The notes: generated by a model not told the origin, from the letters alone. A stretch of DNA of 64,000 nucleotides from Streblospio benedicti (GCA_019095985.1 CM032661.1:20099260-20163259); one strand, 5' to 3'. Shown: positions 26,901-40,487, counted from the first letter of the stretch. Translations and numbers: made by a program.

Positions 26901-29900
26901 AATAATAAACAGTTAATGTTTATTGGGTGTGTGCATACCGACTTGCGAATGAGGTATTCAGATTAGAACATTGAAATAGAATGTGTGTCTTTTGTGAAAT
27001 ATATATGACAAATGTGTAAAGTAGAAAATAATCTTATTCTTATGGACTACATGGGAGATAACACTAACATGGTTAGTTATCAATGATTTAAGTACCCACC
27101 TGCAGAGAGCGGGGGCATCTTGGCTGAGGGTGGAGTGCCAGGACACTCTCCTTGGGCTTTAGCCATGTGAGGCGGCTGTTTCAGCACGTCATCTTCCCCT
27201 GGGGTCGGAGGTGGCAGTGGCAGGGAACCCGGTGTGATGTTCTACACATAGTAAAGTATTCAAGTGAAGCTGCGAACTTTTCAGGTTTCATAATTTTAAA
27301 TGTGTGAAGTTTTATCCATTTCTACCTTTCTAAATCACGTATTTTAAAGTGGCTGTAACTTTCTATAATGGTGATCTTTGCTTGTATGACATGGATCATA
27401 AATTGTTTGGATTATGGTAACATTGCATAGCTTCTATCATGTAGAAGAAAAAATAAATTGGCTTTGGCTTCACCAAGATTTTTTCCTTCGAATTGACACC
27501 TAGTAGTGTGACTAAAGCTATAAAAAGCAGTAAGAACGAAAACCCAATATCCATAGCATAAAAAAAATAAAATTAAAAAATATCCGTAGCAGAGAATATT
27601 GAAAAGCATCAAGGGTAAACTGGCCACACAAACAAAAAACTGTTAAGCTTTCAAATGTGATGAGAAAAATGACCTTTAGTCCAAATGGAGAGTCCTTTGA
27701 GGAAGCTGGTGTGAGTGTGATGGAGCTGCCAGGAGAGGGGTGACTCTGCTCTGCTTGAAGCAGCGATTCTTGCAATGTAGAATCTCCCTTAAGAAGAGAG
27801 CTCTGAAATGAATCTCCTCCCTGCAAAATCGAGCCTCTTGCAGACCTCAAGGCATCTTCATCCATTCCAGTAACCTGGTTGATATAATATTTATGACACA
27901 TTTTTAGAACAATTTTTTACAGAAAATTGAAAATAAAAATGGTACTATTCTGTCGATGGAAGGCTTTGAAATAGAATCTCCTAAATAATCATATGACATT
28001 CAGAGAGAAATATCTAATTTTCTATAGTAACAAACTGACCTGTGTTAGGCTACTACGGGTTGAATTTAAACTCTCTGTGTCGACCAGAGATTCTTTCCCT
28101 GGTAACTCGCCTTTTCTGGAATATTGAACATTTACGATAATTCCACAGAGGTAATTTGAAATTACATATGCACCAGTCATATCTCCGTCTTCAATAGAGT
28201 TAACTTGAACTGAGTTTAATGTGAGGCATCAGCTATTGTTTTGAACCAATGGTCAAGTGTTACCTTGGACTTAATGATGTAAATGCATCTGGACCGAGCA
28301 AGATAGGTTGAGGTGGAGTTCCAGAGCTTGACATTGACCGTGGTGTGAGCTCAGCTTGGGCTAAATGCTTCAGTTCCGGTTTCATTGACATGTCTTCTGA
28401 CTTTGACGATGCTTCAGATGCGACAGATTTATCAGCTGTTGTTCACAAAATAAAACCACGAAAACAAACGATAGTAAATCAATAACATAACAGATGAAAT
28501 ATTTATCACTAGTAAATTTATACATAATTATTGACATTCCATGAATAGATCACCACCGAACGAAATCAAAGAAATCCTTCAGGCCCATGATCATGAAAAG
28601 GCTCATAACACGTGCATTTCACCAATTATTCATACATTGGAAATGCCATGTCCAATCCCACTCTTTAAGAAAAAAAACAATCATAAAAGACCCATGGGCA
28701 TTTGGATCGTAGTTTACCCTGTACATACCATCTGCTTTATCTGAAGTGGGCATGTCGAGATCCGAGTGTATAGTGTCATGTGAGAAATCTGACAGACGGT
28801 CCTTGAAGTGGTCTTCCTGAGACAGGGTGCTCACGCTAGCTGCTGGTGGGGGATGAGTCACAGAACTCTCCGCCTGGAATCGGATCTGCAGTTCTTGCAG
28901 TGCCCTGTTTGATAATGAAAACATAACTATAAATATTTTAGTTGATGACCCCAAATACACAAAGGTCTAGTTTTTCTTACACACTCCAAGAGAGAACCCT
29001 GATGATGGTAAGTTATGACATCAAGGCTTAAGTAAAAGCCACTAGAAGCAACCCATGACCACACAATTATTCTTAAAATATATACATGTATATAATGGTA
29101 AGTGCTTGATAACAACACAATGTCACCCTATCGATTGGTCTTGGAGTAAATGTCAACTACGGATATATTGTGGTATTCAAGTTATGAAATCTCAAAGGGA
29201 CAAGAAAACTTACTTTGTATGCATAGAGTACATTTTAACAAGTGTCCCAATATCAGTGCCATGCACCTGTGAGCTCACTTCTTCATCCTCCTGACCGTCC
29301 ACTTCACCTGACAAAATTACATCAACTGTTCACATCATATCATAACAAGAAATACCAAAATAGTTATAATACATACAAATAGGTAAATAAATTTGTGAAT
29401 AATAAAATAAACACGTTTAAAATATTTGTTCAATTTCAAACAATTATCATTTTCAGATCAAATTTTGTAAAATATTCATGAATTATTAGAAACCATACAT
29501 TGGTCAAAACAAATGTACTTCTCTTGATATGCTGTGGGAAAAAACAGCAACACAAAAATTTGGAAGCCAGACGATAACTAACTTTACCTGTCGTGATGTC
29601 TCCTAACAAGTTTTCTGATGTATCTGGAGATTTTTTAAACCTCCACCTGGAGGCATCAAGGATGGCAAAGCTGAGACATGGCTGTGCGAGCAGGAACTCA
29701 GACAGGGAGGCTACGTGTGCCGCCCGAACCGTCGCGTCCTGATACACCTGCAGGATGTACAATACCTGAAACAGAAGCCATTAGCATGTTATTTAATAAT
29801 ATGTTACAAAGAATCTTTGACATGGTCATTTCACACAAACACTATGGAATATGAACCCATAACCACTAGTACCTAGAAGTATATCCTCGTACATCCATTT

Positions 29901-32900
29901 TATCCTTGTACCATAAAGGATTGGAATAGCCTACCCCCACAGATATTAACATCAGCTGACACTCTTGACTGTTTCAAAACACTTGCACATACTAAATGTT
30001 AAACTGAAATATTTGTATTCGTGTAAATATTCTAAACTGTTTTTTTTATCCCATGCGCACCACCACAATGCAGAATCCATCAATCAGTTGATGTTGGCCT
30101 TTAAATGGTTGAAGTGAAGTTGAAGTATATGAAATTTAACAAAATTGTTAACTCATTTTATAAAGGAAGTATGGTTATTATACATGCATCTTAACAAAAA
30201 TATGCCTCAACTTTTAAACTTTTATGACCTATTTTTTCCTCCACCCAACCAATACAGCATATTCAAACTTCTTCTTTTCGAACAACATAGATTAATATTA
30301 CTAACTTTTCGCTTGATGTCGGACAGACAGAGGTAGTTGGCAGACAGGTCAATGGCTGCTTTGAGACACGGTTCCTCTTGTGAAAAATTATTCGGCATGT
30401 CAGGTGTAGGGCAAAAATTTAGGGTCTGGAGACATGTCCAAGATTCACATGACCAGATTTTGATGGTTCTATTGTTATTCCCGCCGGTGACAGCAAACTT
30501 CCAGAATTGAATTCTACAATTTATTTTTTACATTGATGAATGCTGGGTATGAAAAAATCCAACATATATAAATCACATACTAAAAAATCATCTACGTAAA
30601 ATTCAACACAATAGCAAAACTGCAAAGTATATTACAGATCATTAGCACACAGGTAAATATTTCATTTGAGTAACATGAAAAGTTAATTTGACAGTCCCCA
30701 CATTCAAGGAATAGATACCATAACACATAAAAAACACATCTAAATTTAGAGAAAAACTGGAGGCCTACTCTGGATTGGGGTGCTTATGATCATCCAGAAA
30801 GAACAGACTGCTGACAGGTTTGCCATCATGTGGCTGCCATTGGTGCAAACATCTGCAAAATGCACACACAAATTCTTTCTTGAAACAATGATGGACAAAT
30901 TATACACAGAAAATTGACATTTGAGGTTTTGGACAAACAATATCCCATATTAGTTTATGGCATATATCTGTATGCACAAGCTACTCTCTTTGGTAATGTA
31001 TGGACCCTTCTCATGCACATGATTTGGTTCCCACTACCAAAACAAGTCTTAAAAGGTATAGTGTCTTTCGCTTAATAATGTAATAGCAGCCTCTTGTGAG
31101 CAGAAATTCACATACACTGCTTGGCGTGTACATATTTTGGTAGCAATACATAGAGAACCATATCTCACTTGGGTGATTTTTCATGCATGTAAACCTGGAA
31201 AAACTTCACATCCCCATCCAAACTAGCTGTGGCTAAGGCAGTGCCATCTGGGGAAAAGGCAGCATCGGTGATTGGCTGTGAAATAAAATATCTTAAATGG
31301 TAAATAAAAAGCATCAATTTAAAAATACTTAAACTGCTAGTACCGTGGTAAAAGTACTTCAAAATGATTTAAACAATGTAGGCACTACTTAAGCTTCCAA
31401 TGAATGTAACAACAGAAAGCACTCAATATATCAAATGGTAATACAAACTTTTATATGGCTGTTAATGATAATACATCCGATTTCCACATCTGTGCACAGC
31501 ATTGGTCCATTACCATATTCTTTTGTTACCATATCCACATTCCACATTTCTGCCTGAAAGTCATGCAGATATTTTAACTATACATCTAGAATTTTTTGCT
31601 AGAGATGATAGAAGATAAGGCTTATGTATATAAACATTTTTTCTGGAAAACGTGATCTATATCCTTACACATACCACATTATCATGAGTTAACACTAGCA
31701 GCTTCCCAGCATTATCTGCGTATGAATCAACTGTAGTTGCTGTTGTTCCACTAGAATCCTCATCTTCTGGTATATATGGACACCAGATAAGTCGGTGATT
31801 GTCACTAGGGAGAGTACTTTCTGGTCGACATACATGTAAAAGCAACATCGCACTGGTGAAGAATTAAGGTCATAAAATGCACAAGTTGACCAATTACCAC
31901 AGCATGAAAATGGGTATTATCAAATATTTATCTCAATTCAATAAATATCTTTGATAATATATTCATATCAATAAAAAAAAATATAAGTAGCGGTCATCCC
32001 AATTGTTAATGGTATATAAAAATAATTATTCGAATCACTATACAACCAGCGACAAAATCAACTGGGAAATACCATCTACATAAGAACAAAATCTGTTTCA
32101 CAAAGGATACTCAATTTTTCCATCTTTATCTTCCAAAATCTCATAAATAAACATATTGCCAATTTCATCAACAGTGCCAAGCACAACTGCTGAGAGGTGT
32201 GCAAAAGTAACGTCCAGCACGCTGCCTGAATAACCCTTAAGAAGGGCTCGTTCTGCCGTCTTCCTATTGATCAAACGCACAACTCCACCTGATTTACCTA
32301 AAACATGAAAATGTATCATGAACACCAGTAATATTTTATTTGCATGAATTCACCATAATATACATTTTGGGATGAGACACAAACAAAAGTACCATAAACA
32401 TTTATTATTTGAGAAAAGGGGATTGGCAAGAATATTCCTGATTGAGCCAATATCTGATAAGAACTCAAGTCCAGACATGAATATGAGCAAGATTTTATGC
32501 TAAATAAATTCAAACAGAATACCTCTTAGAACATACGCCACATGAATGCCATTTCTGTGAACAGCCACTAAATTTCCAATATAATGTTTGTGCTCCCAAT
32601 CAAAGTTCACAACAGGGCTAATTTTGACCTGCAATCACAAAAAGAAATTCCTATGGGAATAAAAGGAAACCAATCAAAAATATATCACCCCAGTTCTGTG
32701 GCAATATAATGTATAAAATATTGGCACGCAAACCGTAACAATTTTTTTCATATCACAATTAAATTGTGAATTAAATCATTAGCTGTAATTTAAAGTTTAG
32801 AAAGATTTGATTGTAACTGAGACTGTAAAAGCCACAAAGTTAAAAAAAAATACCTTATTACTTCCTGATGATGCCATAGCTGCCCTACTATTTTTACTAG

Positions 32901-35900
32901 CATATACTTCGACATCTCTACCATAAATGCTGAAACTGTTTTTAGTATCTTCGCCTGTCAGAATGCTGTCAAACAAATGAACTTCACTCAAATTAAATCA
33001 ATTAACCAATAAAAATATTTACGATGTTGATTGCATGAATTAAAATTATGTTTTAACTATATTAAACCAAATAGTAAAAAATAAAAATAAACTAAATGAT
33101 AAAATGCAAACCCTGAATAAATCATACTACAATTTTGAATTAGAAATGTTCCTACATCAATTAATTAGCTAGCAATTAAAAAGTGGGTGTATGAAAAACA
33201 AATTCAGAAAAGGGCACTAACATTTTTTGTTGTGTTATTGACTGATTCTGTGTGATGTTATGCAGCATTTCCATCATGTTGGAATTGTTAGAATTTTCCA
33301 TAAAGTTTCCCTTTCCATTTTGAAAACTTTCTGCACTGCTGCTATTTCTGAAAAACGAATAACAATTCAATTATAAAAACATGGATGATTGACATGCATT
33401 GACAGCAATAGAAGTCAGTTTAAGGCTTTAATTTGGCAGTTGTCAATGACTTGCTAGAATAAATGGATGAACATTATACAACGGCCTTTTCGTAGTTGTC
33501 TCGTTAAATAGTATTACCGGTATACATCATAATATTGAGATTCATTTCAACATGTGGAACATCAATGTATGTATAAAAACAGATCGGATTATTTGTTAAG
33601 AGTTATCGTCTATCATCACATATAGTTTGAATTTTTAGTGCCTAAAAATCTATTCCAAATAGGAGACGGCCCGGGACGCCGACTTAATAGCTTTGAGATC
33701 AATTTTGACGAGTTGGGTCAGGTACTGATGCGATGTCAAGATTGCAAAAACAAATAAATCCCACCCAAATGACATTCTATAGACATTATAGCAACATGAC
33801 TTTCCCAATAGCTTTACAAAGTATATATCAGCAATAAGCAAGCTTTCCAAAGTTTATATCAGCAATAAGCAAGAGTGCATCCATTGAATGATTTTTCAAA
33901 CATTATATCAGTAAAACTGTCCGTAGGTCAAGGATTTTAAATGCACGTGGTCAACGTATTTACTCAATCGAGGTGAGAAAAATATGTTCAGAATTGATCA
34001 ACATAATTCTTCAATCACAATCCTTTGTTTACCTTAAATATTTACAGTTTCTGACATGCATCTGTGATCATCAGAATCTGCGTCTGTCAGTCCAACAGAC
34101 TTCCCATCAAAATAATGAGGTTGTGCACACAAAAGAGTTGATGGCCCTCTATCTCCATGACATCTTTGTTCACTTGAATAGGCTTTCCCCTTCTTGATAG
34201 TGCGAGTCCTACAATCACTCTCCCTGTCTACAATTGATGCTCCATCACCTTCAATCTCATGATTGTCTTTATCAGCATGATCTGTGAGTGGGCTCTTCTT
34301 AATCTCAGTCATTGATTCTTTCCTAGAAAGATCCTTTCTTGTTCTGCTCCACATTATTTACATGTTCTTTTAAACAGACACCAAACTTCCTATTCCAGTC
34401 TCTACAATATACTTTCTTACACAATTCACAGCCTTTGTATATAATGTACAGGTATCTTGTATACCACATTTTTTTCAATATGGGTTGCTTGTCCTTTGGG
34501 TGCACAAATAAGTTCAGATTGTCTGCAATACCTTCACTATCGTTAAGACCCGGTACTTGTTGAGAATTTTTTACACCCCTTCAGTTGCTCCCTTCACATA
34601 TGGAAGAAAGAAAGGACCACGAGAACCGGCTATATCCTTTCTTTTCTTGCTTTTACCTCTTTTCTACTTTTGTGTCCTGCTGTTGATTTACTTTCTTGAA
34701 AGTCCACCTCTGAAAGTCACATTTTTCAAGGGCATCAACTATGTGCTCTTCTTTCTTTGTATTATCTTCTGTCACTATGACCCTGTTTCTGTCCACCTCT
34801 CATGAATGTGTACGACCCCATTATGTTAATGAGAAGTTGCTCAGACTGACACACGCAGAAAGAAATTCTGATGATGGGCAGACGCATGTCCAAAACTGTA
34901 AATATTTCAGGTAAATTAAGTCTTGTGATTGAAGAATTATGTTGATCTTATTATTCAACTAACACAAGGAACTCATTCAATGATATGTTCAGATTTTCTT
35001 ATAGTTTTCTTAACATGACAATTTGTGGGGTAAAACAAGGAGATTCAACTTAGTTGTGTAGTCAACGTATATGCGATGATACAGTACATTACAAGTTAGA
35101 AATTTGTCCACTGACCACAGAGTCAATATCAGGTAATACTTAAAATAACAAGTAATTCAATCTCATAAAAGCTTGACATTAGCGGATTCTTTCTCAAAGC
35201 CAATAGGCTACATAACCTCATAGCCTCTGCCGCGACTCAACTCCTGGACCACTACCTCCTATTCACCTCGCACTTAATTAAGGTAGGTAGATTATTAGGT
35301 CCAACACTCCTGCCTTAAGTGCTAGGTGAATAGGTGCCACAGTGGTAGTGGTCCAGGGTTTGAGTCCCAGCAGAGGCTATGTCATAAAGCCCTTTAGACT
35401 CAGAGTAAAAATTCTCTGCTGTCAATACTTACACACAAGTCAATTAATTCAAATATATCTATGTATTTACAATACCTGTTGTTATCATCAGGCAGATGTG
35501 AAACTGATGAACCTGAATAAAAAATATTCATAACTTTAACACATTTTGTCTCAATGTCTCGTTTTTGTCTGTACCGTTCTAATTGTTACATTATTGTTTA
35601 GGTGTTACTGTGTATTATGTTAACGCTATGCATGGGATAAACTGGGTTCAGCATCAATATTATGTACAATCTACCATAAAAATACTGACAGCTACATTCC
35701 CAGTTGACAAATAAACCTTTGGTTGATGTGATGATGATGATAATTATCAACATTTATCAATTAAACATCATAAAAATTTTGACCTAATACAATAAAATTA
35801 TGATTACATTCGTGCATCCTATTACCGGATGGTTCAGAATAAGGCCTTAAATGCACAAGAGTACCCATGCAACATGTCAAATTCAATAGTGTCATGTCAT

Positions 35901-37406
35901 TGTACATGCATTTGGCCATTACACCTAGATTCGACATATGACAGTCTCGTCGCACATACATTTTATATTTTAGTGGTGTGACGAGACTGACGTATGTCGA
36001 GACTCTGACGACCTCATGATCTAGTAAAAATATGAGTTTGAAGTACGAATAAATAAGAAAATCATGCAGTATTGTGATTATTGATGTCATCCAAAGCAAC
36101 ATTTTGACCTGGCGTCCTATTAACGGATTCTTTGAATTCAAGCTCATTTGTAGGAAACAAATATGCAGTTACTAACCATTTAAGCATGTATAATTAATAC
36201 AAAATCAGATGAAAGATAAGCAAGATATTAATATAAAAACATTAAAAATTCAAAAAGTTTGCGGTCATGCATTTTTTTTTTTTTTTATTTATGTTTATTT
36301 CAGACACATCCATAATACTATATATACATAGATTACAACAGTCCATAGAAATATTACATACACACACACACACAAAAAAAACGAATACATAATACATGTT
36401 TATAAACAATTACAAATTACAAATACAATCGCAGAAAACACAATTACAGAACTTACAAGGCAAAAAGGAAATGAAGCAAACTACAATACATAACAACACA
36501 TTTTACCGGGGAAGTAAACAATTACAATACTGGACATAATACTTTAAATAAAAACTACCATACATAACAACACATTTTACCGCGGAAACAAAAATTACAA
36601 TACTAGACATTAGCGGGAAAGTGAAAATTACAATACTAGACATAATACTTAAATCAAGCTACCATAGATGTTTCTAGAGGTCAATACTTGTCGATAATTG
36701 TAATAATCTTAATAAATATACGATGGATATTGATTATAAACAGAAGGTAATGTTACTTGTCACTTATAAGTCCTGAAATATGCAAAAAACGTTCAATATG
36801 TGTTCGATACTCATGTCATGATCTGTCATGGTCTATCAGAATATTCTTTGATCACCACCGTGATATGCGGATTTCCGCTAGACCAAACATCTTATCAATG
36901 TCCCGAGGGTTCCAGATAAGCAGACCTGCACTGTAGGATAGCACTAGTACTAGCTAGCATCAATCGCACTTTTCGGCCATACACACAATCCATGAATTTT
37001 ACGAATGGCATGAACTACCCCTTATTGAGGTCACTAAATTTCATGTAATTTGTAAAATTAATGGTTTATGTGTATGACCGGTTTTAGCAATTGTTGCTCT
37101 AGATCTACTTAAGCTTTATCAATTATCTGGGCCAGACTGGGGCACTTGACTTGTGTATGAAATTAAGAATGTCACTATGTGATGTGTGTATGTGACATGT
37201 TGTCGCGCACTCCATTTTGAATGTTTATTGCATTTATTTATGATAAAGTTATGACAATAGGACATCGTTAAGGGTTTACCGCCACTCTGGGAAGTACTTG
37301 TATGACTGGTTGAGATGCTTGGCTGTCCAAGTTGAAGCATATTCTTAAGAAGCTGGGTAGCATCCGCTGCAGAATAGGATACTTCAGACCCACCAGATGA
37401 ATCCAT
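17904..37406 (-). CDS. EDC4: EDC4 (Ge-1/Hedls), enhancer of mRNA decapping 4
   Basis: This is the scaffold of the cytoplasmic decapping complex, linking DCP2 and DCP1 in P-bodies. The start ATG is at 37404-37406 (MDSSGGSEVSYSAADATQLL). Early exons are 37280-37406, 35476-35512 and 33222-33347, all in phase. The WD40 half lies between about 33.0 and 29.6 kb, with clear matches such as DAAFSPDGTALATASLDGDV, CLHQWQPHDGKPVSSLFF and RTIKIWSCESWTCLQTLNF. A Ser-rich and acidic linker follows (28.9-23.5 kb). A Gln-rich coiled coil lies at 22.6-22.8 kb. The conserved C-terminal helical domain uses exons 21142-21299, 20139-20402, 19615-19831, 18495-18658 and 17904-18084, with LSLVMFVCETVNPSQVF and YLEEALMNLDQSNPIT. 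The stop TAA is at 17904-17906. I estimate about 30 exons and roughly 1,500 residues (human 1,401). Several introns hold transposons. Family assignment is firm; some middle exon edges are approximate. Confidence 0.95.
18771..19177. mobile_element. 407-bp MITE in an EDC4 intron
   Basis: Inverted ends TGATGCACCACGCCGTAACC and TGACGCATCACGCCATAACC (right end reversed) define it. A second inverted pair, TTTTGTCACAAT and its relative ATTGTGACAAAA, lies inside. It is non-coding. Confidence 0.75.
24611..24915. repeat. Near-perfect inverted duplication in an EDC4 intron
   Basis: Two arms of about 150 bp meet near 24765. Both contain TTCATCGGGCCAAATGAAAT (or its inverse) and both contain a strong donor GTAAGT reading outward. 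Each arm is open for FIWPDEVDE, on opposite strands. Neighbouring EDC4 exons (about 25.73-25.80 and 24.1-24.33 kb) join in phase without it, so it is treated as a foldback element, not an exon. Confidence 0.7.
24969..25468. mobile_element. 500-bp MITE with TA target and ACCGGTTA words
   Basis: The ends TGTGGACGGTTCAA and TTGACCGTCCACA are flanked by TA on both sides. The subterminal zones repeat ACCGGTTA and relatives several times on each side. It has no coding frame. Confidence 0.75.
29880..30125 (+). mobile_element. LINE 3' fragment (end of reverse transcriptase ORF)
   Basis: A short frame (29919-30002) reads DWNSLPPQILTSADTLDCF and stops after AHTKC. This is the usual C-terminal WNSLP motif of CR1/Jockey-like reverse transcriptase ORFs, followed by a short 3' UTR. 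The copy is truncated at its 5' end and lies antisense in an EDC4 intron. Confidence 0.7.
34030..34078 (-). ncRNA. Hammerhead ribozyme-like motif, PLE end 1
   Basis: The core CTGATGA (complement of 34068-34074) and GAAAC (complement of 34047-34051) are both intact on the coding strand of the element. Stem II is weakened. Penelope-like elements are known to carry hammerheads in their terminal repeats. Confidence 0.5.
34864..34915 (+). ncRNA. Hammerhead ribozyme-like motif, PLE end 2
   Basis: The core CTGATGA is at 34868-34874. Stem II pairs GGGC (34876-34879) with GTCC (34888-34891). The second core box reads AAAAC instead of GAAAC. It is the inverted partner of the copy at 34030-34078. Confidence 0.45.
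35195..35415. repeat. Foldback element in an EDC4 intron
   Basis: Two inverted arms share CTCTGC, a CTGGACCACTACC-like word, CTATTCACCT and CTTAA around a short centre near 35293. The right arm includes GGGTTTGAGTCCC, which resembles a tRNA B box, so the arms may be two head-to-head SINE heads. Confidence 0.65.
35931..36000. repeat. 25-bp stem hairpin
   Basis: TCGACATATGACAGTCTCGT at 35931 continues to 35955 and pairs with 35976-36000 across a 20-base loop, with few mismatches. It lies inside a larger, weaker inverted region. Confidence 0.7.
36455..36660. repeat. Short tandem repeat of about 75 bp
   Basis: The word ACATAACAACACATTTTACC recurs at about 36488 and 36562, and ATTACAATACTAGACAT or a close relative occurs three times. 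It lies next to a T-run (36270-36287), so it may be the 3' tail of a minus-strand retroposon. Confidence 0.55.
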
Positions 37407-37892
37407 AATGATTTAATAGAAAACTTTCTACAAAAATAACTTGATTTGAGTCATATAATTGACGTGTCTTGTTGTGTAAATTGTAAAATTGCCGCTAAGT
37501 ATATTTTGCCTTCACTTGCTTGATAGCTGAGCATGGCAGAAACTAGCCTGTTGCACAGTTTCATAACGTAATTCAGATATTCAAACTGGCGGATAAAGAC
37601 TGAAAGTTAATAACCTTTATCAACTTTCTTTCTCTCGAACACTTATATTATTTTAGATAATTTTACTTTAAATGATACTGGATAGTTTCTCTAACTTTCA
37701 AATAGCATTTATGTTAAAACAAAAAAATGATCATTAAAATACCAGCTACCTACTTCATATATTAGTTTTGGCCAATCATCAAAACGTAGTATCATTATTA
37801 TTTTAATTTAAAAGAAACGCTCAACACATAAATCCAATTTTCTGACGAATAATAATTTCTTTGTGAGAGAGATTACGTGCAAAACAACAAAA
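37407..37892. promoter_or_regulatory. Shared head-to-head promoter of EDC4 and FBXL9
   Basis: The two start codons are 486 bp apart and point away from each other, so this interval must hold both 5' leaders and core promoters. It contains a CCAAT box at 37772-37776. I see no convincing TATA box in the right place and no CpG-rich stretch. Bidirectional function is inferred from spacing only. Confidence 0.6.
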
Positions 37893-40487
37893 ATGGCTGA
37901 CAGTTTACCAGAGGAGGTTGGTTTCCATATACATTAATATGTTTACTGGGTTGGTCCCGTGATGAAATGTATAGAAGAATCATCTATGCCAATGATGAAG
38001 TATCATTTTATTATCTGAATGTGAAAGAACTACTGTTACTTTATAATAGCTCATTTTACACCTATATATATATGTTGTATAACAACATTCAAGTCACATG
38101 ATCATAATGTTTCGACTAAATGTTATTCGACTATCGGAATTAGACACCCACCCGTGGTGTTAATCATGTCAACTGACTGCAAGAAAACATGTATGTGATG
38201 TTTACAGCCACACAGAAAATAGTGGTGTTTACCATGTAGGCATCGGCTGATCTTAATTGTCAAAGACCGGGCTCATGTCATACAACATCTTTTGATATGA
38301 AAAAGACGTTTGGGAGGTTGCGGTTGGGGTTTGAGGAAGGAAGAGATACGCCCCTTTTCTTATTATATATGTGATGTATGCATGTGGGAAAAATAGTACT
38401 TTGAATATTATTTATTTTATCAAGCATATGTAAACATGAAATATGTAAATATTTCTTTCAAATTTATTTTTAAATTTCTTAAATATTTATACAGTGTATG
38501 CATATTTAAATGTCTATGATAGCATTTGGGTTCTTTGTGAGTTCGTACAATTATAAGAAGATATACATGTAGTTAAATCAAATAACTTGCATTTCAGATT
38601 ATCACGCATGTGCTAACATTCCTGTGTGTAGCTGACCGCAAAGAAGCTGCCTTGGTTTGTAAACTATGGTATCAGGCATCACTTCATCCAATATTGCTAA
38701 AAGATACAGTGGTTATATTTCAAGCTCCACAATCAGCCAGAGATCTAATAAGTCAACTCGGAAAAAGACAAACTCCTCACCTTATTTTAGATCAAATTGA
38801 TGGATCTGTTCAATCAACACATATCATTGAAGAAACATGTCAATCGCTTACAGAAAATCTTCAAAGTTTGACACTTAAAGGAAGTAACATTTCTGAAAAA
38901 CTTTTTATGTCTCTTATTAAGAATTGTTATACTTTAAAAAGTCTTGATCTAAGTTGTTGTAACAGTTTATTTATGAGTGGTCAACTATTTTCACATCAAA
39001 GTAATGTAAATGATTTGAAGGGTGTTTTGACAAATGTAAGTTACTTAAATTTATCAAATATTAGATATTTATCTGATGCTGTGTTGAACAACTTTTTAGA
39101 CATTTGCTCAAATGTGAAATATCTGATTCTCTCTGGAAATCAAATTTTATTTCATACTGATCATTATAGAGGGAATATGGTAAAACCCAGTATCTCAGTT
39201 TTGACGTTTAAGAATATCAGGAGTAATATAGAAAACAAAAGCAAAAATTTCAGAGGTCTTGCATTTAGCAGAACTGGTATAGATGATGAAAGTCTAAAAT
39301 CTCTTGGAAGTATAAAAAACCTAGAATTGAACGAAATAAGTCTTGTTTGCTGCCGAGATATATCTGATGAAGGAATCAGAGAGCTTTCTAAAAGACAAAG
39401 AAGTATTGAAAATATTGACATAACCCAGTCTGCAGGAATATCTGACGACGGATTAGCTTTTATTTGTGAAAATCTTATGAAATTAAAAGTACTGAAGTTG
39501 AGCCAATGCCGTTTAATCTCAGATAAATCTATACAGCATTTAGGAAAGCTGAAAGAAATAAGTAACATTGATATATCTTCTTGTTACACTGTTACTTCTA
39601 AGGGTCTTATCAATGGATTGGTAAATCATAGCATCAGCGGTGCTTTAAGTAATGTTTCAAGCTTGAATGTTAAGGGTTGTAGTATGGTGAAAGACAGGTT
39701 TTTAGTGGAAGCTTGTAAATATCTTCCATTATTAAATCACCTTGATGTTGGCTCTTGTGGTATTACTGATGTTGGCTTATACTTTATTTGCAAGTATTTA
39801 AAGAAATTAAAGTATCTTGGACTGTCATGGTGCAAAGAAATCACTGACAATGGTGTATTAGGAAGATCATTGCAAGTAGATCTGCAACAGCATTTAGAAC
39901 ATGAGGACCATGGTAATTGCAGATGTACTAAGAAGCAAATGGGAGAAAATGTGTTAAACTTGCCAAAAATAAAAGACAACCAAGAAGACACCTTTTTAAC
40001 TCTTCTTGAAGAAGAGGATGAAGGCATATATCAAATTTCTGATCTAAAGAATTTATCAGTGTTGGATCTCAGTGCATGCAGTAAGATTTCTGATGAAAGC
40101 ATAAATGGATTGAAGATGATGGATCTAAAAGTAATTAATATTGGTATGTGCTTAAAATTAACAGATGCATCATTGCTTGCCATATCCTATAATCTTTCCA
40201 GTATTGAGGAATTGAATTTATCACAGTGCAGCAAAATCACAGATGATGGCATGAAAACTTTATCAGAAAGATGCAGCAGATTAGCCATTCTAGATATCTC
40301 TAATTGTGACTCACTTACAGATCGAACAATTGAGTTGATTATCAGGAACTCTAGAAAACTTAAAAGATTAGATGTGTCCATGTGTAATGGAATTAGTGCA
40401 AAGATGGTGGACAAATGCGAATCTAAAATGCCTCGTCTGAGAGTTACCAAAAGAATGATAGGTGGTGGTGTAATGCAAAATATGTAG
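37893..40487 (+). CDS. FBXL9: F-box/leucine-rich repeat protein, FBXL9 (LRRC29) type
   Basis: This is a predicted substrate receptor of an SCF ubiquitin ligase. Exon 1 (37893-37916) codes MADSLPEE and ends at a GTTGGT donor; exon 2 (38598-40487) continues in phase, giving 637 residues. The join produces an F-box: LPEEIITHVLTFLCVADRKE, followed by ALVCKLW. The rest is a run of Cys-containing LRRs (for example LDLSCCNSLFMSG, LGLSWCKEITDNG, LDLSACSKISDES, LNLSQCSKITDDG). A charged insertion with a long acidic stretch lies at about 40.0 kb. The NSLFMSG motif and the C-terminal MCNGISAKMV then GGG pattern match vertebrate FBXL9/LRRC29 as I remember it. The two-exon structure with one very large coding exon is unusual here. 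The gene starts 487 bp from the EDC4 start on the other strand. AATAAA signals lie near 40755 and 40896. The substrate is unknown. Confidence 0.88.

Larger units (their letters stand above)
33991..34956 (-). mobile_element. Penelope-like element fragment with GIY-YIG region
   Basis: The minus strand carries remnants of the C-terminal part of a Penelope-like retroelement: the motif FFLPYVKGATEGVKN, then HPKDKQPIL, then a GIY-YIG endonuclease region (CELCKKVYCRDWNRKFGV, LKEHV) and a tail with DHADKDNHEI and IVDRESDCRTR. It is broken and 5' truncated. About 90 bp at each end (33991-34080 and 34864-34956) are inverted copies of each other and hold hammerhead-like cores. It lies in an EDC4 intron. 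Confidence 0.8.
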
